This document shows, piece by piece, positions 1 through 7,774 of a stretch of 64,000 bases of DNA. The stretch is from Kordiimonadaceae bacterium UBA4441. Its GTDB lineage: Bacteria; Pseudomonadota; Alphaproteobacteria; Sphingomonadales; Emcibacteraceae. Made by a program: the position numbers and the translations under genes. Each line of letters opens with the position of its first letter. The stretch's first letter is position 1. The stretch is from positions 1-64,000 of the forward strand of contig DGPL01000028.1 of the NCBI GenBank assembly GCA_002390425.1, given 5' to 3'. The notes under the pieces were generated by a model. That model saw only the letters and a list, made by a program, of their open reading frames with translations, did not search any database and was not told the origin of the DNA.

Positions 1-237
1 GGACATATAAACCATGTAATGTTATGATATAACGTATCTATATACTCTTTATATAATTGTCCCTTAACTTGATAACTGTCAAGAGAAGAAACTTTATCTA
101 ATAAACAAAAGTTATGCTTAAGCGCATTTTCACAAGGGATTAAAGTGAAGAGAAATGATTTGAGGTCACTTATCATTTTATTTTGATAAGTTCTAAACAG
201 TAATGTGGTGGTGAAATGATTAAGTTAATGCTGTTAC
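1..237. other. Intergenic region at the window edge, no gene seen
   Basis: AT-rich stretch without a convincing reading frame. The only structure I see is the quasi-palindrome GTTATGATATAAC at 21-33, which recurs in reverse complement at 62465-62477 (see that entry). The region lies downstream of the minus-strand gene ending at 238, but no clear hairpin with a T tract is visible. Confidence 0.5.
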
Positions 238-801
238 TTAATTAACCATCGCTGTGAAATTTAGCTTCAAATTATCAATCAGACTTTGGCGGGCTTCTTT
301 GAAAAGAGCACTTTCTGTTAAGTGCTGACTTGTATTTTCTTCGTGTTGTACATTCATGAAGCGGGGCATATGTGGTGATTTTTCACCTTCTTCAAGAATT
401 GATCTTAAAACGCGTTGGTCAAATTGATCACTATAAATAGAGGCCATTAGCTCATCCCATTGTGAGCGATAAAGGCTCGTTGTGTCTTTAATGTGTGCGA
501 CAACTGAACTTTTAACAGTATCAAAGCCGTGTAGTGAAATGGCTTTTTCAATGAATGCATCTTGTTTTACAGAATCAAGTAAAAGCATGGAAAGGCTTTT
601 GTGTAAACCAGAAGATTTTACAAATTGTAAAGCCAGACTATATGAATTTTCGGGATCTTTAGTTGATACTGAGAATTGAAAATCATGCTTATTAAGGCTG
701 TTATCCAAACTTCCAACAGATCTATTTGCTGCCGATGCAGAGCCACTAATGAGTGACGCTGTCAGTATAGAAAGCAACAATATTGTCTTTATGATATTCA
801 T
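238..801 (-). CDS. Small exported protein of unknown function
   Basis: The 187-residue product starts with a classical Sec signal peptide: MNIIKTILLLSILTASLISG followed by a SASA|A-type cleavage site near residue 25. The remainder is soluble, mostly helical in composition and rich in Ser, Gln, Asp and His, with no cysteine. It loosely resembles small periplasmic helical proteins of the DUF2059 kind, but I cannot assign it. It is transcribed away from the T2SS region. Its promoter contains three 11-bp-spaced Pho-box-like heptamers on the minus strand (881-909), so I infer induction by phosphate starvation. Function unknown. Confidence 0.75.
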   Translation of the reverse strand: MNIIKTILLLSILTASLISGSASAANRSVGSLDNSLNKHDFQFSVSTKDPENSYSLALQFVKSSGLHKSLSMLLLDSVKQDAFIEKAISLHGFDTVKSSVVAHIKDTTSLYRSQWDELMASIYSDQFDQRVLRSILEEGEKSPHMPRFMNVQHEENTSQHLTESALFKEARQSLIDNLKLNFTAMVN

Positions 802-880
802 TTTAAAGGTCCGTAAAAATTAACAAATCATTTATTTTCGCTATATAGCCTGCGAAAAATGACACTAGTATTAAGCCAAT

Positions 881-909
881 GTTACGGTTTTGTTACAATT
901 TTGTTAAAT
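881..909 (-). promoter_or_regulatory. Candidate Pho box upstream of the gene at 238-801
   Basis: Read on the minus strand, ATTTAAC (909-903), TTGTAAC (898-892) and CCGTAAC (887-881) are each separated by AAAA, giving an exact 11-bp period. This is the direct-repeat layout of PhoB sites (CTGTCAT-N4-CTGTCAT and variants such as CTGTAAC). A weak -10-like TTAATACT lies about ten bases downstream. The repeat is seen directly; PhoB binding is inferred. Confidence 0.6.
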
Positions 910-995
910 CGGTAGGAGTTTTCAGCCTGATATATTGACTTTAGGCTGATTAGATGGATAATTCACTTATAGCAAAGCTAAAATAGCATTGAAAT

Positions 996-1021
996 ATTAC
1001 AGTAATATGACAAACTGTAAT
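996..1021. promoter_or_regulatory. Inverted repeat, possible operator
   Basis: ATTACAGT (996-1003) and ACTGTAAT (1014-1021) form 8-bp arms ten bases apart, 43 bases before the start of the tetratricopeptide gene. The left arm is itself inside the 13-base palindrome TATTACAGTAATA (995-1007). It could be an operator for the gene at 1064. No T tract follows, so it is unlikely to be a terminator. Confidence 0.35.
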
Positions 1022-1063
1022 AAAACTAAAAAAAATAAAAAGCTTATTAGAAAAGGCGCACCC

Positions 1064-1426
1064 ATGAAAAAAATAGCAATAACAATTATAATGTCATTGG
1101 GACTAGGTTACGGCGCGGCAAATGCAAATGATTTATCATCACTTGCAATTACAGACGACATGGCAACAGGTAAAATGGCGTCACGTGATTGGTCCAGCGC
1201 AGAAGCAGAATTGGTTCAAACAGATTTTAATGCAAAAAATCAAATTTTTGCAAAAGTGAACCTTGCATATATTTACAGCGTTACGGGCCGTAAAGAAAAA
1301 GCAATTGCCCTATATAATGAAATCCTTGAAGGGCGCGATAATAGTTTTGCAATGACTCTTTCAGGTTCACCTCGTAAAGTGAAATACATTGCCAAAGATG
1401 GACTTAAGCTTCTAGGAAGCTTGTAA
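1064..1426 (+). CDS. Small exported tetratricopeptide-like protein
   Basis: I chose the ATG at 1064 rather than the in-frame ATG at 989. From 1064 the product begins MKKIAITIIMSLGLGYGAANA, a good Sec signal peptide, whereas the extra 25 residues upstream are Lys/Asn-rich and implausible. The 120-residue product has one recognisable helix-turn-helix repeat of TPR type (FAKVNLAYIYSVTGRKEKAI, about residues 60-80) with conserved A-Y-x-G spacing. It sits just upstream of the prepilin peptidase and has no overlap with it. Likely a periplasmic protein-protein interaction module; partner unknown. Confidence 0.7.
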   Translation: MKKIAITIIMSLGLGYGAANANDLSSLAITDDMATGKMASRDWSSAEAELVQTDFNAKNQIFAKVNLAYIYSVTGRKEKAIALYNEILEGRDNSFAMTLSGSPRKVKYIAKDGLKLLGSL

Positions 1427-1484
1427 GACATCAAAAAATAATACAGAATGCCGATTTTAATTCTTGGAACTTTAAATCAAGATA

Positions 1485-2024
1485 ATGTCGGCATTCAAAC
1501 TAACAGTTTTCTTTCTAATTGCGATATCTGCATTTTCGCTTCTTTTAATATCTGACATCTCACTACTATATGGCATGCTTCTTGGCGTGTTATTGATGCT
1601 TTTATCTTATATAGATATTCAAACATTTAAAATTCCAGATTGGCTTAATGGAATAATTTTATTAGTTGGTATTTTATATAATATTTCTATTGATCAATTG
1701 TGGTTGCCTTTTATTTCTTTTTTGATTGCATTTGCCTTCTTTTATTCAGTGTCGATTATATATACAAAAATAAAAGGTCGCCAAGGACTGGGCGGGGGAG
1801 ATATTAAACTTTTTGCATGTGGTGCAATTTGGCTTATACCTTATTATCTTCCGTTAGTGCTTTTAATTTCATCAACATCTGCATTGATCTATGCTTTATT
1901 ATCCTCGTTATATGATCGCAAAAAGCAAGATATCATTCCCTATGGTCCTTTCCTTGCTCTGGGGATTTGGATAAGCTTTCTTTTAGGGGAAAGTATCTTA
2001 AATTTTTTTGTGATACAGTTTTAA
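1485..2024 (+). CDS. Prepilin peptidase, A24 family (GspO/CpaA-like)
   Basis: Membrane aspartyl protease that would remove the leader peptides of the pseudopilins encoded 12 kb downstream. The 179-residue protein is almost wholly hydrophobic with about six membrane segments. It carries the two catalytic aspartates of the family: one in SYIDIQTFKIPDWLNG (about residue 45) and the GxGD motif in GLGGGDIKLFACG (about residue 107). The N-terminal cysteine-rich methyltransferase domain of full-length GspO/PilD is absent, so this is the short form typical of alphaproteobacteria. No other prepilin peptidase is seen in the window, so it is the obvious processing enzyme for GspG, I, J and K. Confidence 0.88.
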   Translation: MSAFKLTVFFLIAISAFSLLLISDISLLYGMLLGVLLMLLSYIDIQTFKIPDWLNGIILLVGILYNISIDQLWLPFISFLIAFAFFYSVSIIYTKIKGRQGLGGGDIKLFACGAIWLIPYYLPLVLLISSTSALIYALLSSLYDRKKQDIIPYGPFLALGIWISFLLGESILNFFVIQF

Positions 2025-2073
2025 AGCATTGAAATAAAGCACTTTTTTTACGTAAATTATAACATGAAAAATA

Positions 2074-2113
2074 TTGTCATATTTATATCATTTCACTGAA
2101 ACATAACCGTCAT
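2074..2113 (+). promoter_or_regulatory. Candidate Pho box array upstream of the lipoprotein/TonB-receptor operon
   Basis: Four heptamers with exact 11-bp period: TTGTCAT (2074-2080), ATATCAT (2085-2091), CTGAAAC (2096-2102) and CCGTCAT (2107-2113), each followed by a four-base spacer. This matches the multi-unit PhoB box. A TTAAAACT sequence about nine bases downstream could be the -10. The third unit and its flank (TGAAACATAACC) recur in the gspC promoter. PhoB binding is inferred. Confidence 0.65.
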
Positions 2114-2188
2114 ATATGCCCCTTAAAACTCCACGCAAGAGTAGGGCTCAGGGTGAGTCTTACGTATTTTTTGTAAAATTAAAGACAT

Positions 2189-4936
2189 ATGATGGGGTCA
2201 AGAATGATTACTCTAAATGGCATTAAGAAGGCGTTATTAATTGCATTTGCAGCATCAAATTTAACGGCTTGTTTGGGTGGTGATAGCAATACGGAATTAG
2301 CGTCTCTCGGTAAAACGGGAGAAAATCCTGGTACTGGTGGCACTGGTGGCACTGGTGGCGGTGGAACAGGCGGCGGCACTGTTGTTGCTTGCCCAAGTGG
2401 AACAACTGAAGTTACTCTTGGGTCAGGATCTGCTTGCCAAATATCAGGCACAGTTACTCAGGATTTAACTTTGGTTTCTGGTAATACCTACCTACTTAAT
2501 GGAAAGGTTACAATCGGTCAGGAAACAAATTCAAGCGGTGCTGGCGGAACACGCGTTCAACTTACTATTCAAGCGGGTGTAACTGTTGCCGGCCTTAACG
2601 AAGATTCATTTCTTGTAATCGCACGAGGCTCTAAAATCGATGCCAACGGTTCAGCAAGCCAACCTATCATATTCACATCTGGTGCAGATATTGTTCGTGG
2701 CTCAAGCGCAACGACCAACGCGTTAGATGAAGCATTTACAGCTGAATGGGGCGGCGTAGTGATTAATGGGCTAGCGCCGATTAACGGCTGCATTGTCGGT
2801 ATTTGTGAATCAGCATCTGAAGGTGATGCAGGAAATTATGGCGGTGCGGACCCAACAGATAGTTCAGGTAGACTTCGTTATGTACAGGTGAAATATGCCG
2901 GTAACGTTATTACGGATGATGATGAGCTTAATGGGATTGCCTTTGGTGCAGTTGGAAGCGGGACGGTTCTTGACTTTATTCATGTTCATAACGGTGCGGA
3001 TGATGGTGTTGAATTTTTTGGTGGTACGGCTGAAATTAAACACTTGGTTGTGACAGGTGCCGATGATGATAGCCTTGACTGGACCAAAGGATGGCGCGGC
3101 AAAGCACAATATGTACTTATAATGCTAAATGACAATCAATCTGCATCAGACCAAGGTATTGAAGCAGATAACAACGGTTCCGATAATGACGCAACACCCT
3201 TTGCGCAACCAACACTTTCAAATGTGACTTTAATCGGTGGTCAAACACGCGGCGACATTGGTATGCTTCTACGAGAAGGTACAGGTGCAAAAATTTATAA
3301 TGCTGTTGTAGCTGGATTTCTTGATTTTTGTTTAGATATTGATCAGGCATCTACATATGCCCGCCGTGATGGTGCAGATGGTATCACAATTGAATCAACG
3401 CTTCTTAGCTGTACAACCAATTTTGCTTCAGATGTTGAAGATGGTGATCTTGAAGCATGGTTCCTGGGTCAACCAAATAATGCTGAAAGTGCTTCTTCAC
3501 TTTCAGGTTTCTTTAACGGTGTTAACGAAAACGCTGTGACAGCAACGGATGTTAATGCACTTGATACATTTTTTGATACTACGGACTATGTTGGTGCTGT
3601 TAAGTCATCTTCAGCTTCAGATAACTGGACACTTGGATGGACATATGGAATTAACCCTACTCCGATTTGTCCTTCTGGAACAATATCAAATGGTGCAGGT
3701 GGTTGTATTCTTGAGGGCACCTATACAGAAAATGTTCGCTTGCAAGCTGGACTTGATTATTTTCTTCGTGGGAAAGTTATTTTCGGTGAAGACTTAGGGT
3801 CAGATGCTTCGTCCCCAATTGCTGGAAGGCAGTCTGCGGCATTAACAATAGATGCAGGTGTAGTACTTGCGGGTGAAGATCAGGATTCATTCCTTGTGAT
3901 TTCACGCGGGTCACAAATTAATTCAAACGGTACCAAAGATGCGCCGGTGATATTAACTGCAACAAATGATTCATCGCGTAACCTTAGTATGGATACTGCG
4001 CTTTGGGGTGGTCTTGTGATTAATGGTCGTGCAACGATTAATGGATGTTTAGTCGGTATTTGTGAATCAGCTTCAGAAGGTGATGCAGGTAATTACGGCG
4101 GCAATGATGATAATGATGATAGCGGTCAAATTTTCTACACTGTTGTGAAATATGCCGGTAACATTATTACGGATGATGACGAACTCAATGGAATTTCCTT
4201 TGGCGGAGTTGGTCGCAATACCGAAGTTGACTTTGTTCAAGTTCATAATGGTGCTGACGATGGTGTCGAATTCTTTGGTGGTACGGTCCGAGTGAAGCAT
4301 TTGATTGTATCAGGCGCTGATGATGACAGTATTGATTGGACCAAAGGATGGCGCGGCGCAATCCAACATGCATTGGTTATTCAAAATGATAATCAATCAG
4401 CATCTGACCAAGCCATTGAAGCTGATAATAATGGTTCAGATAATGATGCTGCACCATTTGCGCAACCACTTCTTTCCAATGTTACATTGGTTGGTGGTAC
4501 CACGCGTGGTGATATCGGTATGCTTCTTCGTGAAGGTACGGGTGCTAAAATTGTCAACACTGTAGTCGAAGGTTTCTTAGATTTCTGTCTTGACCTTGAT
4601 CAGGCATCAACTTATGCCCGCCGCGATGGTGCAGACGGTATTACGATCACCTCTACTTACCTTAGCTGTACGACGTCATATGCGTCTGATGTTGAAGATG
4701 GTGACTTACAAACATGGTTTGAAGGTCAGACTAATAACAATACCGGAGCCACTACATTAAGTGCACCTTCAGGGGGGTCGTTTGCCTATATCAACGGTGC
4801 AAATGAAAATGGTGTTACTGAAACTGATCCGGCAACATTGGATGCTAAATGGTTTGACGCAACTGATCATATCGGTGCTGTTAAAGATGCTGCGAATAAC
4901 TGGACTGAGGGTTGGACTGTCTGGATCAACGATTAA
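2189..4936 (+). CDS. Large surface lipoprotein made of two tandem ~420-residue beta-helix-like repeats
   Basis: The 915-residue product has a lipoprotein signal ending in the lipobox LTA|C near residue 28 (starts at 2189 or 2204 are both possible). A Gly/Thr-rich linker (residues about 48-66) follows. Then come two copies of one domain, starting at CPSG (residues 68 and 494). Both copies contain WGGVVINGxAxINGC, DDDELNGI, FVHNGADDGVEFFGGT-like, WTKGWRG, SASDQxIEADNNGSDND and MLLREGTGAKI. This pattern resembles the parallel-helix surface proteins often annotated in Bacteroidota as T9SS targets. The many Asp/Asn clusters suggest metal binding. It is followed by a TonB receptor and preceded by a Pho box array. 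By position it is a candidate T2SS client or an analogue of Caulobacter ElpS; homology to ElpS is not established. Confidence 0.8.
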   Translation: MMGSRMITLNGIKKALLIAFAASNLTACLGGDSNTELASLGKTGENPGTGGTGGTGGGGTGGGTVVACPSGTTEVTLGSGSACQISGTVTQDLTLVSGNTYLLNGKVTIGQETNSSGAGGTRVQLTIQAGVTVAGLNEDSFLVIARGSKIDANGSASQPIIFTSGADIVRGSSATTNALDEAFTAEWGGVVINGLAPINGCIVGICESASEGDAGNYGGADPTDSSGRLRYVQVKYAGNVITDDDELNGIAFGAVGSGTVLDFIHVHNGADDGVEFFGGTAEIKHLVVTGADDDSLDWTKGWRGKAQYVLIMLNDNQSASDQGIEADNNGSDNDATPFAQPTLSNVTLIGGQTRGDIGMLLREGTGAKIYNAVVAGFLDFCLDIDQASTYARRDGADGITIESTLLSCTTNFASDVEDGDLEAWFLGQPNNAESASSLSGFFNGVNENAVTATDVNALDTFFDTTDYVGAVKSSSASDNWTLGWTYGINPTPICPSGTISNGAGGCILEGTYTENVRLQAGLDYFLRGKVIFGEDLGSDASSPIAGRQSAALTIDAGVVLAGEDQDSFLVISRGSQINSNGTKDAPVILTATNDSSRNLSMDTALWGGLVINGRATINGCLVGICESASEGDAGNYGGNDDNDDSGQIFYTVVKYAGNIITDDDELNGISFGGVGRNTEVDFVQVHNGADDGVEFFGGTVRVKHLIVSGADDDSIDWTKGWRGAIQHALVIQNDNQSASDQAIEADNNGSDNDAAPFAQPLLSNVTLVGGTTRGDIGMLLREGTGAKIVNTVVEGFLDFCLDLDQASTYARRDGADGITITSTYLSCTTSYASDVEDGDLQTWFEGQTNNNTGATTLSAPSGGSFAYINGANENGVTETDPATLDAKWFDATDHIGAVKDAANNWTEGWTVWIND
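2390..4933 (+). repeat. Internal tandem duplication inside the lipoprotein gene
   Basis: Copy A runs from the CPSG codons at 2390 to about 3650, copy B from 3668 to the end of the gene; the offset is 1278 bases. Protein identity is high in the cores and lower at the N-terminal 60 residues of each copy. The DNA is already diverged at many third positions, so the duplication is old and kept by selection on protein. Confidence 0.85.
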
Positions 4937-4946
4937 TAAAAGAGCG

Positions 4947-4990
4947 CATGCTGCGATGAGGTCAAAACTCTTGTCGCAGCATGACCTTAT
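4947..4990 (+). promoter_or_regulatory. Two mutually exclusive hairpins between lipoprotein and TonB receptor
   Basis: Stem 1: CATGCTGCGA (4947-4956) pairs perfectly with TCGCAGCATG (4974-4983). Stem 2: ATGAGGTCA (4956-4964) pairs with TGACCTTAT (4982-4990) with one G-U pair. The stems share bases and cannot coexist. Neither has a U tract. This could tune the ratio of lipoprotein to receptor mRNA or protect the 3' end of the upstream message. Confidence 0.45.
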
Positions 4991-5002
4991 TAAATAATAA
5001 GA

Positions 5003-7591
5003 ATGGTGGCAAAAATGAAAATGTACCAAAAAACTTTTAAAAGTGCTCTGCTGGCTTCTTGCGCGGTTATGGTTCCTGAGCTCGTTAATGCGCAAGAACA
5101 AGATGCACAATATGCTGATCAAACCAACGTTGATACCGTTGTTGCTGTTGGGCGATATATTCCAGATGAGAAAAGATCCACATCGGAAATTTCAAATGTT
5201 GTGACGGCAAGTGATCTTTCATTCGCTGGTGATAGTGATGTTGCTGTTGCACTTACAAGATTGCCTGGTATTACACCGGATACGTCAGGACGATTTGTGG
5301 TAATTCGCGGGTTAAGTGAGCGTTATACATCCACATTATTAAATGGCATGGAGCTTCCGTCTCCTGATCCTTTAACACGCGCAGTTCCGCTTGATATTTT
5401 CCCTACATCCTTAGTGAATAGTGTTCTCGTTCAAAAAACATATTCCGCGGAATATCCGGGTGCGTTTGGTGGTGGTGTCGTTGATATTAGAACAATTGCA
5501 GTTCCAGATGAACCTTTCTTCCAGGTTGGTATAGATACAGGATATAATACGAATTCAACATTTAAAGATGGTCTTCAATATGATGGTAGTAGCACCGACT
5601 TTTTAGGTTTCGATGACGGGAAGCGTGCTTTACCGGATATTATTGCACAAAACCCGACTCTTGAAGGCTTTACACCAGAGGAACTTGAGTTAGCGGGTGA
5701 ATCTTTTCCTAATGTATGGTCAATTGATAATCAGTTGAATGCGGCTGATTTTGGTCTAAGTGCATCGGGGGGTAGTAATTTTGATGTTGGTGATAGTGGT
5801 GAATTAGGTTTTGTTCTTGCAATTGATTATGGCAGCGAAATGCGCAACCGATTTGGAACACGTACTTCATATCAAGCGTCAGATGCTACGGATTCTGGTC
5901 TTGAGGCGGATCGTGATTTTAGTCCGCAAGCATGTGAAGAGGTCGGGTTTGAGGGCAGTGATTGTGGATATAGAACAACAATTTGGGATATTGATCTTAA
6001 TGCGTTTGCGTCATTAGGGTGGAGAATAAACCAAGATCACAATATTAAATATACAAATTTACTCCTGCGTTCTAGCCAACAACAAGTTGAAATTCAACAA
6101 GGTCGTACAAACTCAGAAGATCTTGCAAATTTTACGCGCTTTGATTGGAAAGAACAGCAAGTTTGGTCCCATGCATTTGATGGCGAGCATTTCATTGATC
6201 TATTAGATGATGAACTTACGGAAGTAACGTGGTTTGCAAACTATACGAAAGCGTCACGTGATGTGCCGCTTCGCAGACGTTATACATATGTTTTGGATGT
6301 TACAACACGTAATTTTGAAATGCTGCGTAGAAGTGATAGCAATAGAACTGAATTTGGAATGCTTGATGACGCGTCCGTGGATATGGGCTTTAAAATTAAG
6401 CAACCGTTATATCTTGACGGTAGAGCATTGGATTTCAAATTTGGTGCGAGTTATAACGAGAAAAATCGTGATTCATCATATCTTAAATATGGTTATGATT
6501 TAAGGAATGTAAGCAATGATGAACTTCGTCAATTTATTCCGGAAATTATTTTTGGCCCTACCAATATAGCACCAGGTGGTGTTTTCCTTGACGAATTCTT
6601 TGATGCGTCAAATGCTTTTACGGCCAATTTTGAAAATAAACAGTTTTTCGGGCAATTTGATTATGAGCTTACCGATACGGTTCGTGTATCAGCGGGTGTT
6701 CGTTATGAAGATAGTTTGCAAACGGTGATCACTACTGACCGAACAACAGGTGTTCCAATTATAGCTGAGCAAATTAAAAAAGCATTTCTTCCTTCTGCGA
6801 CGGTAACTTGGGAGTTTTATGAAAATATGCAAGTTCGTTTAGGTTTCTCGGAAACTTTAAACAGACCTGACAGTCGTGAACTTGCACCTGTATTCTTTGT
6901 TCGTGAAGATGGCCGTACGGAAAGAGGTAATTCTGAACTTGAGATTGCGAAAGTTAGAAACTTTGATGCCCGATTTGAGTGGTATTTTTCAACAGGCGAA
7001 AGCTTTACTTTAGGGGCTTTCTATAAAGAAATTTTCAATCCAATCGAATATTCAATTCTTGCGATCGGTGATGGTCAAGCTGATACGATTGCCAATGCTG
7101 AAAGAGCAGTGCTAAAAGGTGTTGAAATTGAATATGAAAAGGTTTTGGGTGAATGGAAAGATAGAGAGTTTTTCGCGAAAGTTAATGGCTCATACATTGA
7201 TTCAGATGTTGTTCGTAGTGCAGAGAAATTTAATTTCATTACCAATCTTGAAGGACGTTTGCAGGGTCAATCTGATTATATTGCAAATTTACAAGTTGGT
7301 TTTGATAATCTTGATATTGGTGAAAGATTGAACATTATCCTGAATTATCAAGGTGACAGGATTTTCCGCTTAGGGTCCTCTAGAAGACCTGATATTATAG
7401 AAGAGCAACCTCTTGAGCTTAACTTCCTTTATAGTCGAGATATTGAATTCGCTGGTGGTCGCGTTATTACTGCAACTTTCAAAGCAAGAAATATTCTTAA
7501 TGAAAGGCCGCTTCGTAAGCAAGGTACTGAAATTGCTGAATCATTTAATATCGGACGTACTTTCTCGCTTGGTTTCAGGTACGAATTTTAA
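5003..7591 (+). CDS. TonB-dependent outer-membrane receptor
   Basis: The 862-residue product has a Sec signal peptide (cleavage after VNAQ, about residue 30), a TonB-box-like VDTVVAVG near residues 43-50, and a plug domain. The plug has the usual VALTRLPGI, FVVIRGLSERYTSTLLNGM and GAFGGGVVDIRT segments. A 22-strand-type barrel ends in GFRYEF with the terminal phenylalanine needed for BAM insertion. It lies 66 bases after the lipoprotein and shares its promoter, so the lipoprotein probably captures or processes the ligand. Substrate unknown; given the Pho boxes, a phosphorus-containing ligand is a reasonable guess. In-frame start alternatives exist at 5015 and 5021. Confidence 0.9.
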   Translation: MVAKMKMYQKTFKSALLASCAVMVPELVNAQEQDAQYADQTNVDTVVAVGRYIPDEKRSTSEISNVVTASDLSFAGDSDVAVALTRLPGITPDTSGRFVVIRGLSERYTSTLLNGMELPSPDPLTRAVPLDIFPTSLVNSVLVQKTYSAEYPGAFGGGVVDIRTIAVPDEPFFQVGIDTGYNTNSTFKDGLQYDGSSTDFLGFDDGKRALPDIIAQNPTLEGFTPEELELAGESFPNVWSIDNQLNAADFGLSASGGSNFDVGDSGELGFVLAIDYGSEMRNRFGTRTSYQASDATDSGLEADRDFSPQACEEVGFEGSDCGYRTTIWDIDLNAFASLGWRINQDHNIKYTNLLLRSSQQQVEIQQGRTNSEDLANFTRFDWKEQQVWSHAFDGEHFIDLLDDELTEVTWFANYTKASRDVPLRRRYTYVLDVTTRNFEMLRRSDSNRTEFGMLDDASVDMGFKIKQPLYLDGRALDFKFGASYNEKNRDSSYLKYGYDLRNVSNDELRQFIPEIIFGPTNIAPGGVFLDEFFDASNAFTANFENKQFFGQFDYELTDTVRVSAGVRYEDSLQTVITTDRTTGVPIIAEQIKKAFLPSATVTWEFYENMQVRLGFSETLNRPDSRELAPVFFVREDGRTERGNSELEIAKVRNFDARFEWYFSTGESFTLGAFYKEIFNPIEYSILAIGDGQADTIANAERAVLKGVEIEYEKVLGEWKDREFFAKVNGSYIDSDVVRSAEKFNFITNLEGRLQGQSDYIANLQVGFDNLDIGERLNIILNYQGDRIFRLGSSRRPDIIEEQPLELNFLYSRDIEFAGGRVITATFKARNILNERPLRKQGTEIAESFNIGRTFSLGFRYEF

Positions 7592-7623
7592 ATTTAAAAA
7601 TATATTTTCATATCTAACTTTAG

Positions 7624-7650
7624 GGCCCGGGTTATTCCGGGCCTTTTTCT
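7624..7650 (+). terminator. Rho-independent terminator after the TonB receptor
   Basis: GGCCCGG (7624-7630), a six-base loop and CCGGGCC (7637-7643) are followed by a run of five T. It separates the lipoprotein/receptor unit from the gsp operon, which therefore needs its own promoter. Confidence 0.85.
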
Positions 7651-7678
7651 TGGGATAAGCGCCTAAAGTGCAACATTT

Positions 7679-7707
7679 CTGTAGCATTATTGAAACATAA
7701 CCATAAC
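7679..7707 (+). promoter_or_regulatory. Candidate Pho box upstream of gspC
   Basis: CTGTAGC (7679-7685), TTGAAAC (7690-7696) and CCATAAC (7701-7707) are spaced by 4 bases, giving an 11-bp period. The TGAAACATAACC core is identical to the one in the lipoprotein promoter. A TAAAAAT -10 candidate starts about nine bases after the last unit. Binding by PhoB is inferred from layout. Confidence 0.55.
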
Positions 7708-7774
7708 AAATATTCGCTAAAAATGTAGGAAATCTAAAGAATCATTTTAATGATAGACAAAGGGATTTGTCAAA

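Noticed and set aside
989..1063. Longer start for the small TPR protein
   Set aside because: The extra 25 residues are Lys/Asn-rich and would bury the signal peptide; the inverted repeat at 996-1021 also lies there.
2331..2384. Glycine/threonine-coding tandem repeat as a phase-variation tract
   Set aside because: The repeat units are multiples of three and imperfect, so slippage would only change linker length and not switch the gene off.
2179..2451. Proline-rich minus-strand frame opposite the lipoprotein linker
   Set aside because: It is the complement of the Gly/Thr linker codons, has no ribosome site and lies inside a well-supported gene.
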